A stretch of DNA of 64,000 nt, taken from contig JACCIC010000276.1 of the NCBI GenBank assembly GCA_018907035.1, positions 407,501 to 471,500 of the forward strand. Direction: 5' to 3'. The stretch comes from Sycobia sp. Sy_11 (Eukaryota; Arthropoda; Insecta; Hymenoptera; Epichrysomallidae). The translations under genes were made by a program, and so were the position numbers. Positions 32,447 to 45,341 of this stretch are shown here, in pieces; position 1 is the stretch's first letter, and each line of letters opens with the position of its first letter. The notes below the pieces were generated by a model. The model ran no database searches. It had not been told where the DNA came from and saw only the letters and a list, made by a program, of their open reading frames with translations.

Positions 32447-35335
32447 TGGATATATATGTGTATTAATTTTGATATGTATATGTATTGATATTATTATGTA
32501 TTAATTTTAATTTATATTGGACTGTAACACTGATGGAAATATTTATTAATTTATGCATGCATATATATATAGTATATTTAAGTGTAGAAGATAAGGATAC
32601 TAGGAGACGAGCAGTAATAAAGAAACATCAGCACGACATCCAGCGTTTGATTGAAATACGCATATATGTATGCGTATCTACACACACATTAACATATATA
32701 ATCTCCATACTCCTAATTTCTAACCAAATTACTTACTCAAAAATGTCAAGGGCCGTGGTGGTCGCAAACGATTAATATATATATATATAGTAACTTCATA
32801 TTGAGTTTATATCAAAACTTGTTTGCCAATGATTTACACAATTTTATACGAAACTTTGGTTTATGGAATGTTACAAAAAAAATGATAAAATTAAATGATA
32901 TTAATTATTTCATTAATGAATAGAATGGGGTCTCTTAATTATGAATATTGAAATAAGTATAAAGATAACAGCGAATAATATTTTCAAATTAATTTTTTTT
33001 TTCGAAAATTTAGATATACAAAATTGTCTGTTTAAGGTCAACAATTGTAAAATTAATTATTATACTTAATTTTTGGGATGACAAAATCCAATACACAATA
33101 GACTTTATTATTTTATAATTCTTTCAAACTGTTAGTTTATGTATTCTATTAAATTATTTTTTATTAAACAAATAACATAATAAATTATTATTCTATAAAT
33201 ATTAATTTCTTGCAGTATAGTAATTAAAACTTGCATTTGAAATAAAATTATTATTTACTAGACAGAAATAAAAGGACCTAGCTTATACCTTTTTCTTAAT
33301 TTTACTATAACAATGTTGAAATTTTTCATTCTAAGATTTGTCTATTTTATAACCATAATAGTTCAATTATTTTTAGTTCGTAGTGACTAGATTTCAGCCT
33401 ACGCAAAATTATTAGATGCCTACGAGGTGATGTATAACGCTAATTTTCGATTCTGTTCTGAAAGTTTTGAAAGTATTTTTTCAGCTTTTGTTGGTCATTC
33501 TTTGATTTGTTTCTAATTTTTTAGTATTCCTGTGAAATTCTACTTTTAATCTATTCTTGCGCAATAAATCAGCCATTATAACTTCTTTTTTCTACACTTA
33601 AATTTGGAATTATTTTTTAGTACCAGGAATGTAATCTAAGGAATTTTTCTTCGTCATTTTATAGAAAACCAAGTTGACATTCTTTACACGTATAATTTTT
33701 AGATATAAAGAAATTCAATATTTTCATTTTATTGGTTTTATGTATAAAATATTAGTTTTGTTATTGCAATGCTATAATATGAAAGTAGTAAATAAAAATA
33801 TTAAATTTTTATAGTTTTGCGTATTATCTAAATAAATTTGAATTTGTCAGGATTGCCGTGCACTTTATTCTTTACAATTACATTTTTATTGTATTATTTT
33901 TTTTTTAAATTTTATCTTATAAATCTGTATTTTTAATCTAAAATTGGAATGGTAATCTATAATTTGACAGAACCGTACTTGATTCTATCGGGTAAAGAAT
34001 ATAAAAATACTAATTATATGGAACATAATGGCACTCTAGACTATTCTTAATATAAAATTACGTAATTTAAAAAAATAATTAAATCATTATTTGATATTTA
34101 TCTAAAATAGATTATTTTATTTATTGTATTAAATTATTTTTAAATTACTTATTCTAAATAAGCGTATTTTAGAAAATAATAAATTAATAAAAATTATATA
34201 ATATTTGAAAACAAATTTCAATTGTTTTTATCGATTTATATTAAAAAATTTAAAAAACAAATTCGAATAAAGATTGTGTTATTTGTCTGATGCAGTGTTC
34301 CAAATATAGATATATATATAGGTCTTATATAAAATCCCTTCTGAATTTTGCAACATAATATGATATAATGTTACCTGAAATTGAATCGATCCTTTTAGCG
34401 GGGATACCTCCAGATTAACTAAACTTAGTCGGATGTTTTTGCTCATTGGAGTATAATTTGTTTATATTTTATATTTTAATATTTTTCATATTTAATATTT
34501 TCTGGGCATAGTTTTATGTTTTAACTTTTAGTTAAATTTTTCTCTGTTATTTCTTTTTTACCGTTTAATTAAACTTGTTAACCATTTTTTTAAAAATAGG
34601 TTTTTAACATTTTTTTTATTTATTTATGCTTAATTATTGTTATTTTTTTTAAATTATAGGTTAAATAAGATCTTTGTATTAATATTTTAAGAGTCGTAGT
34701 TGATTTTTTATTATCATTTTTTCTTACTTAGTTTTTACAATAAATATTGCAATTAAAATTTCAACCTGCAACAGTAAGAATGACCAAAAATTTAATTACA
34801 ATACGAAAATGATACAATAACTATAAATAATAAAAATACTACGTTTAAAAACTAATTTGTATATTTCATTTATTTAAAATTAAATATGATATAGAACATT
34901 TTATAAAAAGATACATTCGCAAGTTTAGGTTCTACGTGGCTTGGTGATAAAATCACAGCGTAGCCCCCATCTATGTTACGAAAATAGGACTTTTTTCGAG
35001 GAACATAAATTTTAGATACAGAAATTTGGTCTAATAAATAATAAAAATTTATTCAATTTTTAACTACTTAAAAAATAAAACTAATGACTAAGTATACATT
35101 TATAATAAATTTTTTAAGAAAAGCAAAATAACTAGGCGAGTTTGATATGTTTTTAGAATATTAAGAACTTTAAAAAATAAATAACTATTATTGTAAAATT
35201 TAACTTGGTTCGAAAAAAATTTGTCTTTATTGTTGTTTTTCCTCTATCCATATGTTATTACAATATATTCCTATCGCATGTAGTGCCATTCTTTTTCGTA
35301 TTAACATATTTGTGGCGTTGTTATATTTTATTTTT
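31501..35335. other. Long AT-rich intergenic stretch
   Basis: Nothing assignable except simple repeats at 32338-32367 (TA-rich) and the (GA)n tract at 32392-32444. Confidence 0.5.
32392..32444. repeat. (GA)n microsatellite
   Basis: A GA tract with one AAA interruption, about 53 bases. Confidence 0.96.
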
Positions 35336-35339
35336 TACG

Positions 35340-35460
35340 CTGTATTAGAACTGCTTCATTGGCTGCTTTGCTGGCAATACGATTTTCAGTGCTGTTTGAA
35401 TGAGCGGATGTCCTTAAGACTTCTATTTTGATTTCTTTTCTTGATTTATTGAATTTTATG
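35340..35460 (-). pseudogene. LINE RNase H-like scrap
   Basis: On minus the frame reads EIKIEVLRTSAHSNSTENR then IASKAANEA. This resembles the end of the RNase H domain of insect LINEs, where a PAHS-GI-GNE-AD-AA pattern carries the last active-site Asp. Only about 40 codons remain and the active-site Asp is Ser here. Confidence 0.45.
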
Positions 35461-35659
35461 AGTTTATAATTCATTTCATTATCTTCTTAATTATTGGCGC
35501 TGAGATTGTGCAGTGAATTTAGTACACATTTTGAATATGCACATATATAAGATGAAGCTGTGTCGAGTGGATTGAGCATATTTGATACCAAGAAGTATTT
35601 AGCATATATCTGAAGCAAATGCTTCAGCTGAAAAGCTAGAGAATTCGACTGTAAATTGA

Positions 35660-36155
35660 TAAAAATTTTTATCGGTCTTACAGTTTTTCTACAATAATAT
35701 AATATACTAATATAATGAGTATCGGGCCGTCCTTATTTATAATCACCACCGTACAATCTGAAATAGAAATTACAACTAAATAATAAAATAAAAATTAAAT
35801 TCAATAAAAAATAAATAAAAAAGTTAGAATGAAGTAAATTATATTAGAGTTTAGTCCTTGAAGATGAGCCGGAACTGTTCAAAACGTCGGAAATGAAAAG
35901 TAAATTTAAATTTAAGCTGGTGGGGGAAATCAGATTCTCCTTTATTAACATAGAATATAGATTACTTTATTTGTATTATTTTTAATTTTTAATTTTTAAT
36001 TTAATTGATTTTTTATTTTATTTGTTATTAGTAATTTGTATTTTCAATTTTATGGGGGTTACTATAAACTAGGAGAGTCTGACTGTCATTCTATTAGTAT
36101 AATATTTTATTGTATAAAGGCTGTAAGACCGATAAAAGTATTTATGAATCCACAT
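35660..36155 (+). mobile_element. Family B element, full copy with inverted ends
   Basis: The left end TTTTTATCGGTCTTACAG and the right end CTGTAAGACCGATAAAAGT are inverted repeats. Similarity extends about 50 bases inward (ATACTAATATAATGAG on the left, CTATTAGTATAATATT on the right). About 490 bases long, no protein. The middle contains the CTTGAAGATGAGCC...AAAACGTCGG motif also seen in the Penelope-like element at 45342-45376. Partial copies lie at 5884, 14590 and 39950. No clear target duplication is visible. Confidence 0.62.
35856..35890 (+). other. CTTGAAGATGA-stem-AAAACGTCGG motif, copy 1
   Basis: Degenerate relative of the motif at 45342-45376. The GAAAC half has become AAAAC and the stem is imperfect. 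See the second copy for interpretation. Confidence 0.45.
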
Positions 36156-36156
36156 T

Positions 36157-36160
<4 letters not shown>

Positions 36161-36205
<45 letters not shown>
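36161..36205. repeat. (TA)n microsatellite
   Basis: An uninterrupted TA tract of about 45 bases just beyond the family B element. Confidence 0.97.
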
Positions 36206-36208
<3 letters not shown>

Positions 36209-36900
36209 ATAAGGTATTATTTTCAATTAAATGAAAATTTAATTAATCATTATTTTTAATTAATACAATAGCTTGTGTTGATGAATTACTTTGTCATACT
36301 AAAACTGTAATGATCAGATAAAGGAATCATGTATTTGAGTAATGTCAATAACTGTATTACGGGCATCACGATCCACGTTCGCGCAAATCGTATCATTGCA
36401 CTGGCAGCTGGTGTATTCTATCAATTCGTTCAATACTGTTTCCAAAATCGTGTAAAAAGTAGTGGCAACATCGCATTGTATACGATTTGATAGACAGCAT
36501 GCGAGTGTTTACGATTTTCTAAACGAATGAACCACAAATCCGAATAGTGTCGACCCAACCTCTCGACAACTGTCGTACAGCTGATCCGATAATATATATA
36601 TATATATTCAGGTATCAACATAACGATTACCTGACGAATGGAGATGGGTCTTGATACAATTCTTGGTCATGTATTCTAATGGATTATTCTTTTCTTTCCT
36701 AAAATGTTAATTATCTCCATATTTAACTTTTTATGAATTAAAAATAATATCTAATTAAAATTTTATTTCAATAATAATTGGAATTTAATGATTAATTAAA
36801 TAAAAATGTAAATAATAATTCAATAGAAATTATTAATTATTAATGGCAAATTAATATATATATATAATTTATATCAGTATATATTTCATTAAAAAAGTAG
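36206..36900. other. Spacer
   Basis: AT-rich. 36350-36590 is more balanced but matches nothing I know. Confidence 0.4.
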
Positions 36901-36914
36901 AGACAAACGGTTAT

Positions 36915-37125
36915 ATACAGACGAGACATGACGGGCACCCAAAATTCAAATAAGTTCAGTTATTTTAAATTTCAATGTGCAAGTGATAGACAAAAACCGT
37001 ATTGTGATATTGACAAAAACCGTATGTGGCGTATTGTGACTGATTATAAAAAATGGATCTACAGTGACAATGGTAACAAAACATCCACAGCCAAAAGGTA
37101 TTGCTGCGCATTTGGCTGGACTAAC
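36915..37125 (+). pseudogene. mariner transposase fragment, very degraded
   Basis: The only clear block is RIVTDYKKWIYSDNG near 37030-37075, corresponding to the RIVTGDEKWIYYDN motif around the first catalytic Asp. It is truncated by the R1-type LINE that starts near 37130. Confidence 0.4.
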
Positions 37126-37790
37126 AGGGTGTGCTGTACTATGTCGGTGCTAAAATACCAACTGTTTACGTCCGCGTTCGTGTGCCGGGTAACGTATCCC
37201 TTACCTTTAGTCGATGGAGCATGTATGGTGGATGCGGCTAAAATACAGCAATGGTCTTTCAGGATAGGATCAAATGAGTTTTTGACCTAAAGGGCTTGAG
37301 GAACCCGGGAGTTACCGATGCTGGGAGTGGGAAATTGGCACTTACTTCCTAATTACCGCAAACTCGTTACAAGTAGTTCAGTGACCACCGACAGTCAAAT
37401 CGATGGATCGTTCTGCTTTAACGGGCCGGCGGCTTAGCTTCATCACACAGCCAAGAGAAGGAACTACTCTATAAAAAAAAACCCTAATCCTATATCGGAG
37501 ACAGTTGCGATAGGGGATGTATGGTTCCTGGGTCGAAGAAGGGAGCTCCTACAACTGTCAGAGAAATCTTATATGCTGCCCGTTCTTATAAAAATTTTTC
37601 CACTTAACAGGTCACCGCTGGCAACCTCAGTTAGTGGAAGTACGAACAAGATGATAAAATCAAAAACACAAAGAAAAGTGGAAAAAACTAAGGAGAGTAA
37701 GGAGATTAGGGAGAATAGGAAATCTTGAGACAGAGGTAAGACTGCAGAGAGAAAGAGCTAGCAAAATTTGACACTGCAAGTAAAGCAAAG

Positions 37791-39075
37791 ATGCCTTTCG
37801 TCCGGCTCACAAAAGCCGGAGAGGCTAAGACGACCCAGTTGCATGCTCCTAGTAATGGCAAGCCTCTGGCTGACAGAAAGGCATGCAACAGCTTCTCCGC
37901 AGGACCTGAACTACCTAACAGTAGTTGCAATAACATGGAAACAACTATGCTTAAGCAAGTAACAAGCACAGCAAAGGTTGCAATGGAAACTGATACCAAT
38001 CCAGCACCTCTGCAAGACGTAGTACCCGCAAAACCTACTAGGGAATGCGTTGAGGTCCTTGCCCAAGCAGCGGAACATTTTGAAACAATTAGGGCGGCTC
38101 TCAAAACAGCAGAGGATCCTGAAAAGAGGAAGGAGGGGCTGAAAAGCCTCAAAGATTTAATTCTGGCCATATCAGAGATAGTTATCAGATGTGCTACAGC
38201 CGAGGCCCGGTCGGAGGCCCTGCACGAGCTAGCCACAGTAACAAAGAAGGCTCCGCAGGCGTACGCTTCTGTGGCTACAACAGTCGAAAACAGGAATAAG
38301 GAAAGCAGATTAGTTGCTCTCAAGGTCCAAGTCGCTAAAACTGCCATAAGGCCGCCTCCAAAAGTGATTTTTCTGAAGCCTCGGAACATGGAAAAAATCT
38401 CTTCTACAGGAAAGGCAAAGAAGGTCCTGCAAAGGACCTTAAATCCCAGACAGGCAAATGGTTCAAATCAGTAACCTTAAAGAGACCAAGAAAGGATTCT
38501 TAGTAGAGACAGCGACAGATGCGGATTTAGAGAGATTAAAAGCCTCGAAAAGCCTACAGGATCTTTTCGACATCGATGCACCGAGAGGAGCAAGCTTAGG
38601 TTTATTGTCTATGACGTGCATAGGAACACGTGCCCAGACGAAATAACCTCGGTCATACTTGAGCAAAATGAGAAACTGGTCTCAACGAGCGAAGAATTCT
38701 CTGAATTCTTCAAATACCGCTTCAAAATGTGTAAGATGAGTGATGCGGTCACAAACTGGGTTGTGGAGGTTACCCCGGAGGCCAGGGGAAAACTCATGCA
38801 GCGCAAAAGAGTCTACATTGAATGACTCTCTTGCCGCGTGCAGGATTACCTGAGAATAACACGATGTTATAAGTGTCAGGGCTACGCAGAAAGTGAACTG
38901 GGATGCTTTCTGCGCTGTACTTGCGGACGAATGGGACCATGTCCCGAAAAAATGCCCCTCTCCAAAATAGAAACTATTGAGAGAATTCGCTCGTTGACAG
39001 CCGCTTTGAGGAAAGCGTGCAATGCTGCGATAGTACGGTATCTGCTAGGAGGGTTCCCTGGTAGAACCCTGAATT
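37791..39075 (+). pseudogene. R1-type LINE ORF1 (gag-like), frameshifted
   Basis: RNA-binding protein of the LINE particle. The first 227 codons are open from ATG 37791 and hold a charged, Ala/Lys-rich region. The reading frame then moves at about 38460, 38600 and 38825. The fourth block contains ITRCYKCQGY, the beginning of a CCHC zinc knuckle, but its His is lost (YAESELGC), and a second Cys pair follows (CTCGR). The antisense open frame of similar length is an artefact. Confidence 0.7.
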
Positions 39076-39079
39076 AGAT

Positions 39080-39790
39080 AAGATGAAAAGAGCTACAAAT
39101 CGAGTCCGTCGAATATTCCAGAAAGAGCGTGATTCCGTTATACAGGAACACCTCAAGAAAGAATACAAAGTGGCCAGGAAGGAGTATATCCGTAGACTCA
39201 GGCAGACTTTGTCACAGTGAAAGGTAACCAGAACCCTTGGGGCATAGCCTACCGGCTAAAAGTAGATAAGCTGTGCATCAAGGAAGTTGTAAGCAATGTC
39301 CGTCTGGATGATAACATGTACACGACGGACTGGCTGAGTACTGATACGGCAGTGTTAAACACCCTGTCCACTCCAGACAATATATAGGATGAAACGCAAG
39401 AGCAGAAAGATATGAGATACCTGATCAACACCTTCACGCCCGTAGGGGTAGAGGGTGAATTTAATCTCGCTGAGTTGGATCAAGTCTTGGCCAAGTTGAA
39501 GCTGGGTAAGGCCCCTGGCCCAGACAGCTTCGACTTGGCCATTATTCGCAGAGCACTGCCAACAATTAGACAGGACATGATGCATATATAATACTTCGTA
39601 TTCACATATCTACTTCGGCGAAGATCTTAAAATCGGCTGCACTGTGAAAGCGGTACAATCTAAATTTGTGATTGGTTTAACAGGATTGGACGCCTGGCAA
39701 GATGGGAATGGGACCTTGAGTTTAAGGCGCTTAGTACTATCTACACCGGGCTGTTCACACCTATCGCTGTCTATGCAGCGGCAGGTTGGC
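39080..39790 (+). pseudogene. R1-type LINE ORF2 fragments (reverse transcriptase)
   Basis: NPWGIAYRLK (near 39230), TPVGVEGEFNLAELDQVL and LKLGKAPGPDSFDLAIIRRALP (39430-39560) match the N-terminal reverse-transcriptase region of R1-clade LINEs. After a deletion, ALSTIYTGLFTPIAVYAAAGW near 39730-39790 matches the C-terminal part of ORF2. Stops and a frameshift are present. Confidence 0.68.
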
Positions 39791-39793
39791 ACG

Positions 39794-39796
<3 letters not shown>

Positions 39797-39843
<47 letters not shown>
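39797..39843. repeat. (TA)n microsatellite
   Basis: A TA tract directly at the right edge of the LINE remnant. Confidence 0.97.
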
Positions 39844-39845
<2 letters not shown>

Positions 39846-39949
39846 CTATAATTTTCCAAGCCTCACATCTCATCTCAGGTAATACTTCCTATAAATGTAT
39901 TGTAATATAATTTACTGATCACTATATTATAATATGATGCTATAAATAT

Positions 39950-40150
39950 GTTAATAAATATGTTTATCGTTCTTACAGTGTTTATACTATCGTATAATTA
40001 TACTAAAGTAATGACAGTCAGATTGTCATAATCAGCCCCGAAGAATCTAAAATAGAAATTACTACTAAAAATAAAATTAAATTAGATTAAAAATTTAAAA
40101 TAATAAAAATTAACTATATTCTATGTTTAAATGACAAACTGACTGCCGCC
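39950..40150 (-). repeat. Family B repeat, half copy (inverted)
   Basis: Starts TTTATCGTTCTTACAG, has TGACAGTCAGATTGTC and continues to ATTCTATGTTTAAATG, matching the right half of 35660-36155 in reverse. Confidence 0.68.
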
Positions 40151-40699
40151 ACCACCTTAGATATAATTTTTTTTTTTTATTGAGAAAATTTAAACTTTTA
40201 AGGCTTATATGACTACAAAATTTACAGCATTAGAAATTATGGACACAAACATATTCAAGTACATATAGTAATTATATTGGTTTCATACATGATATCCTTT
40301 TTACATTTTTAGAGAACAGTTTGTAAAGAACTTAAAGATACAGTTTAGCGCATTAATGTTTACGTATGCAAGAAAGCTTTCAATATAATACGGGGGTAAG
40401 CTATTTATTTTAAACAGAGACTTTGTTAGTGCCTTTGATCTTCGTAATTTAGACATTGCCAAATTACGTGATTTAAATTCTCATCTGATGCTCCGCATTG
40501 ACATAAACTATTTTTAATTATACCATGGTTTTGTATTTTTGTTGAAATATCGTTGAAAGTATATAATACCCTTCGATTGACCTTGATCTACGATTTTTTT
40601 ATTGTTATGATTATACGAGTTCTTTTTGATTAGTTCTATGAGGTCTGTGTGCGGTATCTTATTGTAATTTAAGGAGTCCAAGCATGTAGCATTTTTAGT

Positions 40700-43600
40700 T
40701 TACATATCTGCTTCCTTATTTCCAGCTAAACCACTGAGAGCGGGTATCCAAAAGAGTTTTATACAAGTTTTATTTTGTGAATTATTATAAAAAATATTGT
40801 TTTTTTCTTTAATCTTAAGAATAAAATTATTTATTTTCATACTAACTTTCGTAGATTCAAGAGATTGCAGGACACTGAGAGAATCAGAAAAAATATAAAT
40901 GTTACGATTGCAATGTTTTAAGGCTAGTTCGAATGCACTGTGCAACGCAATGCACTCTGCCATGTACACAGAAGTGTGAATATCTATCAAAATCATAGTC
41001 TTTATATTAAGTTCTGGGCAGAAATCTGAGCAGCCTACGTGATTTGCCCCGGACACTTTGTTCCCATCTGTGTAAACAGCGAGAGCATTGTTTTCACTTA
41101 CAACATTTTTTAATACAGTATTGCATCTGTTTTTCCTTTTAGATTTTTACCGAAGCATTGATTAAGTGGAATGGAAGTAATTATTGTTTTATACTTATGT
41201 CTGTAAATATTTAAATTATGCTATGTATCAATTAGCGGGGTTATATTCATAAAATTGATTATAATTTTTGTAAATAACTTTTTCTGATAAGTCGATTTTT
41301 TTCTTATAATATTATAAAAATCCTTTGTCGTTTTAGCTGTGAAAAAATTTGTGTCTGCCATTCTTTTGCACAAAAAAGTATTGTACAAAAGTTCAGCCCG
41401 ATATCTAAGGTTGATTATCTTTGGTTCAGCTAAAAGAATGTTTAGCGGTGTACTTGTACGATATCCGAGAGCTGTGCGTATAGCTGCGTTTTGTATTTTG
41501 ACAAGTTTAGCTATTAAGTTTTTTCGCGAAGGAAAGTAAATAGGTAAACCATAATCAATAATTGATCTAACAAAGCTTTTGTACAATTTAATGAGCGTTT
41601 CAGGGCATGCATTCCACCACGTAATACAGAGGTATTTTATTATATTTAGAGCTTTATAACATTTTGCTTGTACAATACTTATATGTTTATTAAAGTTTAG
41701 ATTGTAGTTTAGATGTATACCAAGAAACTTCACACTTTCGCTTGATTGAATAGTGACGATACCCATACGGATTTGAGTGCTTTCAGAATTTATATTTTTC
41801 TTATTACATCAAGAATTTTGTTTTTATTTCTGACATTTCTAAGCCTATCCTATACTTATTATTTTTTACAGTTTTATAGGCTTTTTGCAATTTTTTCCCA
41901 CTTTCAATGTTAGCATACTTTACACTCCAATATCATCAGCAAATTCTGAGGTAAATACAGTTTTTTGAAATCCACTTATTATGTCACAGGCATATATAAT
42001 GTATAGGAGAGGACTTAGCACTCCTCTTTGTGGAACTCCTTTATAAACGGTGCGCTAAGTTCCTCCTAGCGAATCGGTATAAATTATTCTCTTATGAGTG
42101 ATAAAATGAATAAACTTTAATAGCATAGTTGAACATCCCACAGAAGCAAGTTTATGTAATAAGAGATCAATATTGATATTGTCAAATGCAGCTTGAACAT
42201 CTAAGAAAAGTGCTAGAACATTTTTTTTCTCAGAAAATGCTTCTTTAATTTTTAACGCTAAGTTATTGATATTATGTAATGTTGATTTGCCTTTTCGAAA
42301 TCCAAATTGATTCGCTGGAAGAACGCTGTTTTCTTCAAGCTACCACTGTAGTCTGTTTTTAAGAAGTGTCTCCAACAGTTTACAGAGGCAAGATGTGAGA
42401 GCGATAGGGCGAAGGCCATTACTCGCAGATTTGGGTATAATATAAATGAAGGAATGTTTCCAAGTTTCCGGGAAGTCATTTTCTGTAATCATGAAATTAA
42501 AAATATCCAAGAGAATAAGTTTAAATTGCACAGATAGTTTTTGTAATATTTTGAAATCGATATCGTCTTTGCCAGCCAATGATTTTGTATATTTGTAGTC
42601 TAAAGCAGTATTCAATTCAGAAAAACTAAAATGAAGGCCAAAAAATGCATTTGATCCACTAGAAGGAAGAGTTTTTGGATTCGTTTCGACCTACAGCGCA
42701 ATTAATTTGTCTAGAGCATCATTTATATTTTTTTACTTTTCGTGACTGTCGAAAAAACTTATGGGTGGAACATTGGGCGCATGTTTTTTTATACTCTATC
42801 AAATCATTAAGTTCTAGAGTATGTTCCCACTTTTTAAAGCGTGCACGCCTTAATCTTTTAATTTTGTCGCATTCAAAATTCCATCACGGCACTGGATTTG
42901 TTTTTATTAATGAATTACATTTTTCATTAAATTTAGCAGTACAATTTTTAATAGCATTTGTTATTGTTTCTACAAAATCACCGTATTGATCACTAGGCGG
43001 TTGTTAGCAAAATTTTACAGATAAAAATTTAGTGGAATTGTTGTTTCAAATTTCATGAAATATATTCCAATCGGTTCGTACTGACTTTAATTTGAAGGTA
43101 TTTTTTTATAGAAGTTTTTTTTCAGTATCAATACCAATAAATATTGGAAAATGGTCAAAACCCCAAATTTCATCTAGAACTTTCACATGAATTTTATCTG
43201 CAAGATTGAAGGTTGACAGGACTAAATCTATATTTGATTTTAGCTTTGTGCGCATATCTACATGTGTGAATGTATTTATATTTTGAATGAAAAAATCATG
43301 CGATTCTATTGAATTATGAAATCCATTACCGTTCGCGTCATTATATCGACAATTCCAAACAGTACTATGCGGGTTAAAATCTACTACAAAAAGAGAATGG
43401 TTATTATTATTAATATTGTTTTTAATTTTATCCCAGTCGTATTGCGTTAGAATGAAACCTGGAGTCCTGTAACAATTTTATGTCTAGCGCTGGATATACA
43501 TTATCGTTATCAATATGTATACCATAGAGGTCTACAAATTAATTTGGAGTCGTTAATTTTAGTTCGCTTAAGAGCAAAGTTCTTAGGAATCAAAATAATA

Positions 43601-43740
43601 ATACCACCACCTCGGTTATGTGTTCTGTTTCTTGTTAGAGTAAGATATGCAACTTGATGATTTTCATTGAGCCATGTTTGAACACATATTAGAATGTCGA
43701 TGAAGTTGTTTTTCAATAAATGCTCCATCTCATGCCTCCA
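40700..43740 (-). pseudogene. I-type LINE ORF2: endonuclease, reverse transcriptase, RNase H
   Basis: Endonuclease block near 43510-43728 (ILICVQTWLNE, NRGGGIIILI). Reverse transcriptase from about 42620: DIDFKILQKLS, GLRPIALTSCLCKLLE, NQFGFRKGKST, ALFLDVQAAFDNI, then the catalytic box reads EFADDIGV at 41932-41943, with Phe in place of the usual Tyr. The connection domain is at 41221-41766 (VKFLGIHLNYNLNFNKH). RNase H is near 40700-41090: AVYTDGNKVSG, AECIALHSAFELA, IFSDSLSVLQSL and WIPALSGLAGNKEAD. More than twenty stops or shifts interrupt it, especially 42990-43500 and 41800-41930. Confidence 0.82.
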
Positions 43741-44004
43741 AAAATTTCCAATTTTGTATTTTTTATTTTAGTAGCCATTTTTAGTTTATTTTTTGTGTTT
43801 TTGACTTGTGTCGGAATCAGTATCAGAAGTTTCGCAAATTGCGTTATTTAAACGTTTTATTATTCTTCTTTTACGATGTCTAAGTTTGTTCTCTTCAATA
43901 TTATCATGCGTATCTTGAAGCATGAGAATAAGCTTTAGAGCATCTGGCGAATACTTGGTAGCTATCTCAGGAATATTTGATTTGATATAACTTTGCTCGA
44001 GAAA

Positions 44005-45094
44005 TTATACTAGTTTTTTAAATTTAATCGGATATTTGCTTGAATTAGTAATTAAATAATTTTCAGCTGGTTTAAGTACGTTTTTTAATTCAGTTATGTC
44101 GAATTTCCTTAGAGTTGAGGCTTTAGCCTTTTTTAAACTACTTTTAAGTTTTGGTTCTTTTTCTAAATTTTTTTCAATGTCTTCAAAGTTTTGATCAATG
44201 CTCGATGAAGTCGTATTAGCACGAATACGTTTAGAGCCCGAAATCAGAAGAGTCATGTATTTTTTTTTCTGTAGATATGTCAGGAGTAAGGCTTTCATAA
44301 AGTTCTGTTTCCATGGAATCGCCGCTGTTTGGAGCAAGTGACAACGAGGTATTTTCCGTAACGAGCATATTGTTCCCGGCTATGTATTTGTTTGCGTCTC
44401 CGAAATATGCGCCTGTGTATCGCAAATCTATTTGTTGTGGTGTAGATTTGCAATTCTTCTGTATATGGCCTTCGGCTTTACAACGATAACACCGAATAGT
44501 CGTGTCAGTACTCGGATATAATTAGTAAGAAGTTTCATCGTAGTCAACTTTTAATATTTTGGGCAATTTTTCGACATTGCTTGTATCAATATACGTTATC
44601 CTTCTTGAACTAAGAACGTGTGAATATCCCTCTTTGCTTATAGTTGCTCTTAATGTTTCTACTGGGCGTAAACTTTTGATATTAATAACTTCAAATGCAT
44701 TCTGAATTACATAGTATGGTATCTGTGGAGCAACGTTTGAAATGATGTCTTTTTTTTGCTTAGTAATTATAGGTCTAATAGGGACTTGTTTTTCATTAAT
44801 TTTTAAAAATTCATACTGTTCTGTAATTTCATCAACTAAGTCTTTACTTTTTAGATATAAACCAACTTGATTATTTGAAATTCTCGATGAATAAAGTACA
44901 TTTTTTGGTTCAATTAAGTCGCCTATGGCACACGTGTAGTCAGTCAAAGTCAGGCCCTCGGGACATTCCATAATGATACTCTGATTTCTTTTCGGAAACA
45001 GGTCATTTTGAGCTACTTGAGAATATTTTGTACTATTGACAATAGTAACTTTTGACATCATAGTTTCACTACTTTGATTATTTAACAATATCAA
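44005..45094 (-). pseudogene. I-type LINE ORF1 (gag-like)
   Basis: Open from about 45094 (likely start MSKVTIVNSTKYSQ) for about 190 codons. A stop at 44522-44524 is followed in frame by CYRCKAEGHIQKNC, an intact CCHC zinc knuckle (near 44455-44500), then a Ser/Thr-rich acidic segment to about 44231. Frameshifts follow to 44005. A homologous ORF1 from another copy lies at 51805-52380 on plus. Confidence 0.8.
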
Positions 45095-45341
45095 CGAACT
45101 ATGAGAAGTACTAGATGTAGTACTAGAAGTACTAGATTTTCGTTAGAAAAGTCATGATTAGTAATTTATACTTTCATTATATGAACACGCGAGTGCGAAA
45201 AACGCAAACACGTATAACAGAGGGCATAAGCCCCGCGCGTACGGTTGTGTTTACTATATTTGAATATTTCGAGAAAGCACAACACGTCTGTACTGGTTGA
45301 CGGCTAGCGTCGAAATCCAGATATAAATTTTCCTTCGATGA

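Larger units (their letters stand above)
37130..39796 (+). mobile_element. R1-type LINE, internally deleted
   Basis: Non-LTR retrotransposon remnant with an untranslated leader (about 37130-37790), ORF1, the start of ORF2 reverse transcriptase and the very end of ORF2, then a (TA)n tract. The core of the reverse transcriptase, including the catalytic YADD, and the endonuclease are missing, so about 2-3 kb have been lost near 39075 and 39590. Confidence 0.72.
40169..45175 (-). mobile_element. I-type LINE, near full length, decayed
   Basis: On minus it has a short leader, ORF1 with a zinc knuckle, ORF2 with endonuclease, reverse transcriptase and RNase H, and an A-rich 3' end (AATAAAAAAAAAAA at 40180-40169). 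Domain order and the C-terminal RNase H match the I clade. About 5 kb is close to full size. The 5' end abuts the Penelope-like remnant, in which it appears to be inserted. I could not find a convincing target duplication. Confidence 0.82.

Noticed and set aside
37706..38389. 227-codon open frame on minus
   Set aside because: Antisense shadow of the R1-type ORF1, which has the zinc knuckle and order expected on plus.
40160..45185. Target duplication of the I-type LINE (ATATAAT against ATTATAT)
   Set aside because: The two words are reverse complements, not direct repeats.
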